Shown piece by piece: positions 15,427 to 23,513 of a DNA stretch of 37,413 nucleotides. This DNA is from an uncultured Lachnospiraceae bacterium (GTDB taxonomy: Bacteria > Bacillota > Clostridia > Lachnospirales > Lachnospiraceae), in the NCBI GenBank assembly GCA_958402795.1, contig CATXUX010000035.1:1-37413 (forward strand), given 5' to 3'. Both the position numbers and the translations under genes were made by a program. Within the stretch, counting starts at the first letter, position 1. Each line of letters starts with the position of its first letter. Under the pieces are notes generated by a model. That model searched no databases. It was not told the DNA's origin and saw only the letters and a list, made by a program, of their open reading frames with translations.

Positions 15427-15696
15427 ATGTTGTTTGACAGTTTTGAAGCGTATGATGTACAGGAAACAAGGAAAATAAGCCGAGAAGAAGGTCGGGAAGA
15501 AGGCCGGAAAGAACAATTAATTGAACTTGTGTGCAGAAAAATAAAAAGGAATTATACTGTGTCTGACATTGCGGAAATGTTAGAGGAACGTCCTGATACG
15601 ATACAGGAGATATACGATGTTGCAATCAAGTATGCGCCGGAGTACGATTCAAAAGCGATTCTGGCAGAATTGCAGGCAAACAGAAAGTCATCATAA
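15427..15696 (+). CDS. C-terminal fragment of an Rpn-family nuclease/transposase-like protein
   Basis: An 89-aa open frame that corresponds to the tail of Rpn (recombination-promoting nuclease, PD-(D/E)XK, formerly called transposase) proteins: EAYDVQETRKISREEG, the repeated REEGR-EEGRKEQ charged stretch, then a helical SDIAEMLEERPDTI end. The homologous frame extends upstream without a start to about 15340 (RNEVEDFTDQIERRDF), but the roughly 200-residue nuclease domain is missing. It is therefore a truncated gene. ATG at 15427 has GGAGG nine bases upstream, so the fragment could still be translated. A terminator follows. It is one of few plus-strand protein frames in the window. Confidence 0.7.
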   Translation: MLFDSFEAYDVQETRKISREEGREEGRKEQLIELVCRKIKRNYTVSDIAEMLEERPDTIQEIYDVAIKYAPEYDSKAILAELQANRKSS

Positions 15697-15703
15697 GACA
15701 GAC

Positions 15704-15737
15704 AGAACCGGAGGGACATATCCCGCCGGTTCTTTTT
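15704..15737 (+). terminator. Terminator after the Rpn fragment
   Basis: AGAACCGG pairs with CCGGTTCT, with an inner GGGA/TCCC pairing, followed by TTTTT on the plus strand. It lies eight bases after the stop codon. Confidence 0.88.
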
Positions 15738-15799
15738 CACTATAAAGTTTTCCTGACGAATCCGGAAAAACATACTTTTCTGCCTCGTCCCAGGCGCTT

Positions 15800-16207
15800 T
15801 CAGCTTTTCTTCACAAAAGTTGCCCCGCACTTCGGGCAGCGGATCTCGATCTTTCCTTTTCCCTTCGGAATCCGGATCTTCTGCTTACAACCCGGACACT
15901 TGTAAATGTGGTATACCTTTCTCTGCTGCATCAAGTTCTTCTGCTTCTCGAAAAAGCGGCGGATCCCGTTCGTCTTTGCAAGGTAACTCTCATTTTCTGC
16001 GTATCTTTTTGATACATTTCTGGAAAACATACGGAAGTAGCAGTACACAAGCGCTATCAGTCCCAGAAGGTAGAACACACTTCCCACCGTCTTCCCGTTC
16101 AGCAGCATGGAAACCACCAGTGAGATCAGTCCCACCGTAAGAAGGAACTGGGAAAACTGATCTGAACCGTATCTTCCCTCCATAAAACGCATCAACTTTT
16201 CTTTCAT
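15800..16207 (-). CDS. Small membrane protein with C-terminal zinc ribbon
   Basis: A 135-aa protein. Two hydrophobic helices lie at about residues 20-38 and 43-61 and are followed by a basic linker. A C-terminal zinc ribbon has paired cysteines at KCPGCKQK and RCPKCGATF. The topology suggests a membrane hairpin with a cytoplasmic zinc knuckle, but the role is unknown; such proteins are common and uncharacterised in Clostridia. The ATG is preceded by AAAGGTG. A weak promoter candidate, TTGACT (16300-16305) with GAAAAT 17 bases on, lies upstream. It is monocistronic. Confidence 0.75.
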   Translation of the reverse strand: MKEKLMRFMEGRYGSDQFSQFLLTVGLISLVVSMLLNGKTVGSVFYLLGLIALVYCYFRMFSRNVSKRYAENESYLAKTNGIRRFFEKQKNLMQQRKVYHIYKCPGCKQKIRIPKGKGKIEIRCPKCGATFVKKS

Positions 16208-16351
16208 CCCGATTCACCTTTCTTTTCTGTAAATACCGCACGCGGTACCATTCGTCTCCTATTTTTCACGACCATTATTTTCCTCTTTTTACCACAAGAA
16301 GTCAATAAACTCCCCATAAAATTTGTATAAAAAATGTTACTCTTCACAGCT

Positions 16352-16431
16352 GATTTGGAATCCGTCATATGATCGTCGTGCTTGCACGTAAAAGAATATG
16401 ACAGATTCCAAATCCGGACTGCGAAGCAGTC
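16352..16431 (-). repeat. Double palindromic element after the GldG-type operon
   Basis: Immediately downstream of the DUF4340 stop codon (minus strand) come two structures. First is a perfect hairpin GACTGC-TTC-GCAGTC (16417-16431). Then comes a long inverted repeat whose 19-base arms (16396-16414 and 16352-16370) match except at one position: GATTTGGAATC plus ATATGAC. The arms enclose a 25-base centre with its own CGTGC-AA-GCACG stem. A T-rich stretch follows at about 16331-16340. It probably ends the operon, but it is much larger than a normal terminator and looks like a mobile or REP-type palindrome. The rest of the gap 16208-16440 holds no gene. Confidence 0.7.
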
Positions 16432-16440
16432 ATGGAATAC

Positions 16441-17355
16441 CTATTCCTCGTCTACATTTAATATGTTGTTGCAGATTGACGTCGAGATCAGGTAGACAAT
16501 CCGGGAATTGTTATACATCACATAGCGGTTCCCGTTTCCGTCCTCGCTGCCGATATAAAGCGTCATGGTCTGTTCTTCCTCATCTTTTGTGTAGGTGACT
16601 TCCACTGTAATGCGGGATGCATCATCCAGTCCATAAGCCGGAAGGTCTGTATCTTCCACGGAATAGTCTGCGGCGGTATCGAGCTGTACAACTCCCAGAC
16701 CACCTGCCACGGCAGCAATGGCCTCGGCATCGTCTTCGTTTTCGGAATCGTAGGTCGTTGTCTCGCCGTTTTGTGTGATGACTTCTTTTTTCAGATTTCC
16801 GCTGCCGATTCCCGGGTACTCATCATACTTCGCCATATCTCCCAGTTCATACTGGAGTTCCGTCACGACGTCACTGCTGACCGTGTAGAATTTTCCGGTA
16901 TCGTCTACCGTCACATAATAGTCGCCGTCGCTTGTATTATTTCCGAAATAAACGGTCGTTTCCTCCCCGTCTGCATTCTTCATATTCACCCGGTATACCG
17001 GTTCGTCCAATCCATAGTCCTCTGCTTCGTCTCCGTCTTCCAGGCTTCTCGTTGCCTCCAGATTGCCGAAAGTCTCCGCAATCTGTTCCGGATAGGTTTC
17101 ATCCAGCGGGAAATCCGGGTCTTTCACATACTTCCATGTACCATCCTGTTTTTCGAATGTTACGGTTCCGTCGCCGATATCATAATTGATCAGTTCGATC
17201 TCCTGCATATCCGTCACATACACGGTTTCTGCCTCGTCCTGCTCTTTTTCTTTCTCTTCCTGGTGATCGTTCCACGCTCCCAGTCCGAAATACACGGCAG
17301 CCAGCACTACGAGGACTCCGAGAAGTATCAGGATCTGTTTCTGGTTTTTACTCAT
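16441..17355 (-). CDS. DUF4340 domain protein, membrane-anchored
   Basis: A 304-aa protein. An N-terminal helix at about residues 8-26 anchors it, followed by a charged linker and an acidic extracytoplasmic region. Two similar blocks are visible: DYGLDEPVYRVNMKNADG with VYFGNNT-GDYYVT, and YGLDDASRITVEVTY with LYIGSED-GNRYV. This repeated beta-rich pattern is that of DUF4340, which accompanies GldG-type ABC systems. Its molecular role is unknown. It is the last of four genes in the operon, 15 bases after the GldG-like gene, with GAGGAGG before the ATG. Confidence 0.85.
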   Translation of the reverse strand: MSKNQKQILILLGVLVVLAAVYFGLGAWNDHQEEKEKEQDEAETVYVTDMQEIELINYDIGDGTVTFEKQDGTWKYVKDPDFPLDETYPEQIAETFGNLEATRSLEDGDEAEDYGLDEPVYRVNMKNADGEETTVYFGNNTSDGDYYVTVDDTGKFYTVSSDVVTELQYELGDMAKYDEYPGIGSGNLKKEVITQNGETTTYDSENEDDAEAIAAVAGGLGVVQLDTAADYSVEDTDLPAYGLDDASRITVEVTYTKDEEEQTMTLYIGSEDGNGNRYVMYNNSRIVYLISTSICNNILNVDEE

Positions 17356-17370
17356 TTCTGCCTCCTCTTA

Positions 17371-18783
17371 TCAAGCTTTTCTTCTGCGATACCATACGAC
17401 AAATCCGCCAATGAGCAATACCGCCGGTATCACAATGATCACCAGCAGGCTGAATCCGCCCGCATGCTGGATCGTATTGTATTCTACCGCCAGGCTTTTC
17501 GCCGCGATTGAAATATTCTGAACGCCGTCGAAGTTTGCTGCCACCGCGTTCATGAACAACGTCGTATTCTCCAGCGTCGTCAGTGTATCCGTGATCTGAG
17601 AATCAATCAGACTTGCTGCGGAGATCACCGTCAGGCGGCTTGTCGCCGTCGTTGTCTCTTCGTCCGAGTTAATTTCTTCCGTTGCGACTGCACCCAGTGT
17701 GTAGGTTCCTTCTTCCTGTGTATCTTCAGTCACGGCGTATCCATAGCTGCTGGTGGTCATAAACTCGCTTGTCTGGATCGTGTCGCGCTCTGCTTCCCCT
17801 ACCTCGAAACCATGGGCGTTTGTCAGCAGAACCATCTGGGAAGACATTCCGTCTGCCAGACTGCCGGACAGGTTCAGTTCCGGGAAAATATAATAGGGAT
17901 TCTGCTGATAGCATCTCTGTGTATCCGCTATATATCCTTCCACCGGTTCCATACCGTATTCCTGCATGATCGCGGCGATATTCGGCAGATCCGCCGCATT
18001 CGTATCGCCCAGAAGGATCATAACCTTCCCGCCCTGTGCAAGATATTCGTCGATCACGTTTTTTTCGTCCTCTGTCAGATCGTTCGTCGGCGCATACATC
18101 AGAAGCAGGTCGCAGTCTTCCGGAATTTCACTTTCCATCAGCAGATTGATCTCTTCCATCTGATAACTGTTTTTCTCCAGCAGATCCGTAATCGTTGTGG
18201 AAAACGATGCTTCCCCGTGCCCTGTCGTCCGGTAGATCGTCTCGCTGTTGTCTGTCGTTACATAGTTTACCGCACTCGTCAACTGGCCTTCGCCGTCAAA
18301 CTCGGATTCCGATGCAGAGCCGGTATAGTAATAGGAATAATAGTCTTCTACGATAATATCACTGAACGCTACCGTCGTACTCTTCCCGGTCGCCTCACAC
18401 GCAATGACGATCGTATTTTCAGATGTATCATATTCCTCCAGCGCAGACGGATGCAGGACCGGATCGATCCACTCCACGGAAATCTTGTCTGACAGTCCGC
18501 TGTATTTGCTGATAAATGTCTGAATCCGCTCATCGGCAGTCTCTTTCTCGGCCAGTACCGTCATTGTAACTTCATCGTCCAGATTCTTCAGCAATTCCCT
18601 GCTTGTATCTGAGATTTCATAAATCCTCGTGCTGCTCACATCGATATTGCGGTATTTTTCCGGGAGCTGCCCCACGATCAGATTTGCGACAACAACGATC
18701 GCCACCACGACCGCAGTCATACCGATACTGAACGAGCCTTGTTTTGTTCCTGTTGAATGAAATAATTTTTTTATCTTTTCCAT
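17371..18783 (-). CDS. GldG-family ABC-associated membrane protein
   Basis: A 470-aa protein. One N-terminal helix (about 20-40) precedes a large extracytoplasmic domain of the GldG/ABC_transp_aux type (DVSSTRIYEISDTSRELL, then thioredoxin-like VTMTVLAEKETADERI, and later a flavodoxin-like stretch GKVMILLGDT). A C-terminal helix lies at about 445-464, followed by RRRKA. In Bacteroidetes GldG partners GldF and GldA. In Firmicutes it forms an ABC system of unknown substrate (family knowledge). AGGAGGG precedes the ATG. It lies 12 bases behind the permease gene in the same operon. Confidence 0.88.
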   Translation of the reverse strand: MEKIKKLFHSTGTKQGSFSIGMTAVVVAIVVVANLIVGQLPEKYRNIDVSSTRIYEISDTSRELLKNLDDEVTMTVLAEKETADERIQTFISKYSGLSDKISVEWIDPVLHPSALEEYDTSENTIVIACEATGKSTTVAFSDIIVEDYYSYYYTGSASESEFDGEGQLTSAVNYVTTDNSETIYRTTGHGEASFSTTITDLLEKNSYQMEEINLLMESEIPEDCDLLLMYAPTNDLTEDEKNVIDEYLAQGGKVMILLGDTNAADLPNIAAIMQEYGMEPVEGYIADTQRCYQQNPYYIFPELNLSGSLADGMSSQMVLLTNAHGFEVGEAERDTIQTSEFMTTSSYGYAVTEDTQEEGTYTLGAVATEEINSDEETTTATSRLTVISAASLIDSQITDTLTTLENTTLFMNAVAANFDGVQNISIAAKSLAVEYNTIQHAGGFSLLVIIVIPAVLLIGGFVVWYRRRKA

Positions 18784-18795
18784 GGTCCGTCCCTC

Positions 18796-19662
18796 CTAAC
18801 TCCAGCGTCTTTTCTGAATCGCCTGCACTGTCAGGAACAGAAAGATCACGATCAGTGACAGATACAGCATGACTCCGCTCATATCTACGATCTGGGTATT
18901 TACGATATCCGTAAATACATCTGCCAGTGCAAGTTTTCCAAGCATGTTCGTCAGCAGGTTATCATACAGTTCCGGCTTCACAAAATACACAGCCGCACAG
19001 GCGATCACGCTGAGAGCCTCAAGCACCGCACTGATCAGCCAGTTCGAAGTCATCCGGTATACGTAGAAGATAATCAGACTGAGGATCACGAGCAGTCCGA
19101 ACATACAGCCGATATCGGAAGACGGCAGAAATTCTATAATCCCGTCCCAGAGATATAGAATCAGCAAAACGCCAAATGTACTGATATACGCAATGATCGG
19201 ACTTTCTGTCAGTGACGACAGAAACATCCCGATCGCCGCATACACACAGCAGAGCAGGAAAAACACCAAAAGCGATATGTAATCCACTTTCAGGTACGCG
19301 GTTCCGTTCATCTGAATGATCAGCGGGAACAGGCAGAAAATCAGGATCGGGATTGCCACAACCGTTATAATTGCCAGATACTTTCCGAGAACCACCTTCG
19401 TCAGGCTGACCGGTGAAGTAAACAACAGCTGATCGGTTTTATTTTTCCGTTCCTCTGCGAAACTCCGCATCGTGATCAGCGGGATTCCTACAATAAATAC
19501 AAACAAGGATCCGGAAAGTGTATACGAAAAATACGGATATCCGGCGTTCAGGTTATATGCCGTAAAATATACTCCGGTAAATGCGACAAGGAACGCGACA
19601 AAAACGCATCCTGTCATGGATTGAAAATAGGATCTGAGTTCTCTTTTATAAATCGCCCGCAT
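18796..19662 (-). CDS. ABC transporter permease (ABC-2/GldF type)
   Basis: A 288-aa membrane protein with six predicted helices. It contains the ABC-2 signature pattern around ITMRSFAEERKNKTDQLLFTSPVS, which is typical of GldF-like permeases. It forms the membrane channel with the upstream ATPase and the downstream GldG-like and DUF4340 proteins. The start overlaps the ATPase gene by 17 bases, and GAGGAGG lies inside that gene's end. The substrate is unknown. Confidence 0.9.
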   Translation of the reverse strand: MRAIYKRELRSYFQSMTGCVFVAFLVAFTGVYFTAYNLNAGYPYFSYTLSGSLFVFIVGIPLITMRSFAEERKNKTDQLLFTSPVSLTKVVLGKYLAIITVVAIPILIFCLFPLIIQMNGTAYLKVDYISLLVFFLLCCVYAAIGMFLSSLTESPIIAYISTFGVLLILYLWDGIIEFLPSSDIGCMFGLLVILSLIIFYVYRMTSNWLISAVLEALSVIACAAVYFVKPELYDNLLTNMLGKLALADVFTDIVNTQIVDMSGVMLYLSLIVIFLFLTVQAIQKRRWS

Positions 19663-20605
19663 CGTTTTCGACCTCCTCTCCCTGTGTCAGTTCCATAAAG
19701 ATCTCTTCCAGGCTTGCCTTTGATGTTTTCATTTCCAGCAGCGGGCATCCGGCGTCTGCAAATGCCAGGAACACGGCTTCCCGGATATCTTTCCCGTTTT
19801 TGGTCTCGATCTTCGCACGAGTCGTTCCATTCTTCTGAACCTCAAACTCCATTTTTTCAATATCCTTTACCGATGCGAGAATTTCCTGCATCCGCGCTGC
19901 CTCCGTCCTCGACTCCAGTTCCAGATTCGCCGTACCGCTCATCAGACGCTCCAGATTGTCCGGCGTATCACTCGCTACGAGTTTTCCTCTGGAAATGATC
20001 AGAACATAGTCGCATACTTCCCGTACCTCTGCCAGAATATGTGAACTCAGAATCACAGTATGCCGTTTTGCCAGATTCCGGATCAGCTCCCGGATCTCCA
20101 CGATCTGTTTCGGATCCAGTCCTACTGTCGGTTCATCCAGGATAATGATATCCGGAAATCCAAGAAGCGCCTGCGCCAGTCCCACGCGCTGACGGAATCC
20201 TTTTGAAAGATTCCGGATCAGGCGGCTCTGTACCTCTGCCAGTTTGGTCATTTCTACCACTTCTTCTATCGCAGCACTTCGCTTCCCTTTCGGAATCCCT
20301 TTTAATTCTGCCGCAAATTCCAGATATTCCAGCACCGTCATGTCGGTATAAAGCGGCGGAATCTCCGGCAGATATCCAATATTTTTCTTCGCCTCCTCCG
20401 GCTCTTTCAGAATATCGTGCCCGTCGATCAGAACCGAGCCTTCCGTCGCGCCAAGATATCCGGTCATGATATTCATCGTCGTTGATTTTCCTGCTCCGTT
20501 CGGCCCCAGAAAACCGTAGATTCTTCCCGGCTCCAATGTGAAGCTGAGACCGTCCACGGCGACATGGCCGCCATATTTTTTTGTCAGGTTTTTTACCTCG
20601 ATCAC
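19646..20605 (-). CDS. ABC transporter ATP-binding protein (GldA/CcmA type)
   Basis: A 319-aa ATPase. Walker A is GPNGAGKST near residue 36. The signature is LSKGFRQRVGLAQAL, followed by Walker B IIILDEPTVGLDP and the switch histidine in LSSHILAEV. A C-terminal extension of about 90 residues is typical of the GldA/NatA group. The start is GTG at 20605 with AAGGAGG upstream; an in-frame ATG 18 codons earlier would place a terminator inside the gene and was rejected. It is the first gene of a four-gene operon with the permease, GldG-like and DUF4340 proteins. Confidence 0.92.
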   Translation of the reverse strand: MIEVKNLTKKYGGHVAVDGLSFTLEPGRIYGFLGPNGAGKSTTMNIMTGYLGATEGSVLIDGHDILKEPEEAKKNIGYLPEIPPLYTDMTVLEYLEFAAELKGIPKGKRSAAIEEVVEMTKLAEVQSRLIRNLSKGFRQRVGLAQALLGFPDIIILDEPTVGLDPKQIVEIRELIRNLAKRHTVILSSHILAEVREVCDYVLIISRGKLVASDTPDNLERLMSGTANLELESRTEAARMQEILASVKDIEKMEFEVQKNGTTRAKIETKNGKDIREAVFLAFADAGCPLLEMKTSKASLEEIFMELTQGEEVENDAGDL

Positions 20606-20633
20606 ATCTTTCCCTCCTTGTCTGTCTTCTATA

Positions 20634-20663
20634 GAAAAAACCGCCCGCTTACAGCGCACGGTT
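20634..20663 (-). terminator. Terminator between sbcC and the GldG-type ABC operon
   Basis: On the minus strand, ACCG-TG-CGC pairs with GCG-GG-CGGT around a five-base loop, followed by TTTTTT. It lies about 85 bases after the sbcC stop and about 30 bases before the ATPase start. It therefore either ends the sbcDC transcript or attenuates the next operon. No clear promoter was found in the 142-base gap. Confidence 0.6.
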
Positions 20664-20747
20664 CCCAGACTTTACGGTAACAAATTTTTGTGATGTTTTT
20701 GTGTATCAACTGTGAGGATGTTTTGAAAAGACAGTTGGAAAGATGTC

Positions 20748-23513
20748 TTATAACCAGTTCCAGCTTACGTGACTGCCATGATTGTCCTTTGTAACGGTCA
20801 GTTGACAGTCAATCTGTTCTTTTAGTTCGTTGACATGGGAAATAATACCGACCAGTGCTTTTTCCCCTGCCAGTTCATTTAAGATCCGGATTGCTCTCCC
20901 GCGGGCGTCGTCATCAAGTGAGCCAAAGCCTTCATCCACGAACATGGTCTCCAGACTGACCGCACCGGCAGTATTCTGGACAATGTCTGAGAGTCCAAGC
21001 GCCATGGCGAGCGCCGCCATAAAGGACTCACCACCGGACAAGGTTTTGACATCACGTACTGCTCCGCTTGCCAGATGATATACATCCAGATCCAGTCCTG
21101 CCTGCCCCTGACTTCCCAGATTCTGGATATCGCGGCACTGCAGAATGAACTCGTTGGAAGTCATACGGGCAAGTCTCCGGTTTGCCGCATGGATGATCTG
21201 TTTAAAATACTTCCGCTGAACGTAAGTTTCAAAATCCAGCTTCACGCTTCCGGGGAGCGTTCCGCAGGCGGTTCGGCACAGATGATTCATCTGCTCATAT
21301 TGTTCCTGCAGACTTCCCTGCTTCTGTGCATACAGATTCAGATTTCTCCTTGCTTCCCGGTTTTTTGCATTCACACTGTGACGGCGCATCTGCTCTGATT
21401 TCCATTCCTGCAGTTTTTCCGAAATACACTTTGCCGACTCCTTGTCTGCCTGCACATCCGCCGTTTCCTTGCCACTGGTCTGCTGGCGCAGTGTCTGAAT
21501 CCTTGTTTCTGTCTGCAGGACTTTCTGGTCATATTCACGAATTTCCTTTTCCTGCGCTTTCTGAAGCGGGATCAGACGTTTCGCCTGCTCGTACCTTGCC
21601 AGAGCAGCCTGATTCTCCCCCTCTGTCTCCGCAAATTTCTGCAGATACAATTCTCTGTAAAAAGCCTGCTTCGCGGACGTTTCCTTTTCTCGCAGGTCGC
21701 TCTCCTGCTGTCTGCGGCTCTCCAACTGACCACTCTTATGTGTACGTTCCTCTGTCAGTTTCCGCAGACGCTTTTCCAGACTCTCACACGACTCCCGGAG
21801 TTCTTTCTGCTCCTTTTTAAGCGCGGCAAGTTCCTCTCTCGCATGTGTTTCTTCTTCGTCTGTCCTGTCGCTTCCATCGTCTGCCGCGTTTTCACAGCTC
21901 CGTATTTCCTGCAGTTCACGCTGCTCTGATTCCAGCCGGGTTTTTGCGCTCTGAAACCGTTCTGCGGCTATGCTTCTCTTCTCTTCCGCCTTGTCCCGGC
22001 TGCGTTTTGCCGCCTCCACATCCTTCTGCTCCGGCGCATCCTCCGCAACCGGCGCGGGGCATGGATGTTCCACAGAACCGCACACCGGACACGGCTTTCC
22101 CTTCTGCAGATTCCGTGCAAGAATGCCCGCCTGCTCTTCAAAGAATCTCTGATACAGATTTTCATACCGCTCCGAACTGCTGCGGCATACCTGAATACAC
22201 TGCTCCAGTTCCCGGACTGCCGCCTTTTCTTCCTGTCTGAGTTCCCGGAGTCTCTGATACCGGGGCAGCAGATCCGTCAGACGCAGGATTCTCTGCCGGA
22301 GTACCGGCTCCCGCTCTTCTGCCTGTTTTTTTGCAGACTGATACGCTTCCTGCAGTTCCCGTTCCGGTTCTGCATGCTCCTCCAGCCAGTTTTTTGTCTC
22401 CCGGACAGCCTTCTGTGCTACTTCCAGCTCCCTGCATGTCCGCACATACGCTTCTTGGGCAGGCTGCACTTTCTCCGCCCGTTTTCCTTCTTCCACATGC
22501 TCTCGAAGCTCCGTGATCCGCGGCTTTCTTTCGGCAAGTTTTTCTCGTTCTCTCCCGGCCTGTTCAAGAAGCAGGAATAATTCGTTCACTTCCTCCTGCC
22601 GCTGGATTTTGAGATTCAACTGCTCCAACCGCATCTGCAGTTCCTCTGCCTGCTGCTGTGCTTCCTGTTCCAGACGGCTCCCGGCGGCATTGATCTCATC
22701 CAGTACGGCAACTGCCTCCTGAAGCGGCGGCATCTCCAACTGGCAGAGCTGCTCCCATCGCGCCTGAAGCTGCTCCCGATCCGCTGTCTGTAAGCATTCC
22801 CCGTCTTCCCTTTTCATCAGTTCCGCCAAACTATCTGCTTTTTTCGATTCCGGCAGCTCCACGCGCTCCATCTCCCGCAGGCAGTCTTTCCGGTTGTCCT
22901 CCAGACGAATATAAAGCTGTTTTGTCTCTTCCTTAAGTTCTTCCTGCACCTGCCAGTATAAACTGGTCTGGAAAATCTGTGAAAAAATCTTCTTCCGTTC
23001 TTTCGATTCTGCATGCAGAAGCTTCAGAAAATCCCCCTGTGCGATCATAGCGATCTGTGTAAACTGATTGACGTCCAGTCCGATAATTTCTTCGATTTTT
23101 TTATCAATTTCCCGTTTCTTTCCGCGAAACTCTGTCCCGTCCGGAAGTAACAGACTCACGCCGGATGATTCCTTTACATAGCGCGGCGATCCGTCCGCGT
23201 AACGCCGCTTTCCAAGCCGGAGATACTCCGGGTTGCGCCGCACCATGTAACGTTCGCCTCTGTAAGAAAATTCATATTCCACATACGTATCCGCGTTCTC
23301 TGCGGCATACTGGCTGCGCATCATATTCCCGTCACGCTTCCCGCCGCTCGTCCGGTCGTACAGCGCGTAGGTAATAGCGTCAAAAATCGTTGTTTTCCCG
23401 GATCCGGTATCCCCCGTGATCAGGAAAATACCATGATCCACTTTTGAAAAATCAATGATTTCCGTTCCGGCATAAGAGCCGAATGCCGACATTGTTAATT
23501 TTAAAGGTTTCAT
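20748..23513 (-). CDS. sbcC: Exonuclease subunit SbcC (SMC-like ATPase)
   Basis: A 921-aa SMC-type ATPase. Walker A is GDTGSGKT at residues 34-41. Two long coiled-coil arms flank the zinc hook CPVCG at 475-479. The ABC signature LSGGES begins at 825 and Walker B (MFVDEGFGSLDDD) is at about 858. With SbcD it cuts hairpins, DNA ends and protein-blocked ends during replication and repair; it is the bacterial Rad50. ATG overlaps the sbcD stop as ATGA. It is the last gene of a five-gene operon. Confidence 0.96.
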   Translation of the reverse strand: MKPLKLTMSAFGSYAGTEIIDFSKVDHGIFLITGDTGSGKTTIFDAITYALYDRTSGGKRDGNMMRSQYAAENADTYVEYEFSYRGERYMVRRNPEYLRLGKRRYADGSPRYVKESSGVSLLLPDGTEFRGKKREIDKKIEEIIGLDVNQFTQIAMIAQGDFLKLLHAESKERKKIFSQIFQTSLYWQVQEELKEETKQLYIRLEDNRKDCLREMERVELPESKKADSLAELMKREDGECLQTADREQLQARWEQLCQLEMPPLQEAVAVLDEINAAGSRLEQEAQQQAEELQMRLEQLNLKIQRQEEVNELFLLLEQAGREREKLAERKPRITELREHVEEGKRAEKVQPAQEAYVRTCRELEVAQKAVRETKNWLEEHAEPERELQEAYQSAKKQAEEREPVLRQRILRLTDLLPRYQRLRELRQEEKAAVRELEQCIQVCRSSSERYENLYQRFFEEQAGILARNLQKGKPCPVCGSVEHPCPAPVAEDAPEQKDVEAAKRSRDKAEEKRSIAAERFQSAKTRLESEQRELQEIRSCENAADDGSDRTDEEETHAREELAALKKEQKELRESCESLEKRLRKLTEERTHKSGQLESRRQQESDLREKETSAKQAFYRELYLQKFAETEGENQAALARYEQAKRLIPLQKAQEKEIREYDQKVLQTETRIQTLRQQTSGKETADVQADKESAKCISEKLQEWKSEQMRRHSVNAKNREARRNLNLYAQKQGSLQEQYEQMNHLCRTACGTLPGSVKLDFETYVQRKYFKQIIHAANRRLARMTSNEFILQCRDIQNLGSQGQAGLDLDVYHLASGAVRDVKTLSGGESFMAALAMALGLSDIVQNTAGAVSLETMFVDEGFGSLDDDARGRAIRILNELAGEKALVGIISHVNELKEQIDCQLTVTKDNHGSHVSWNWL

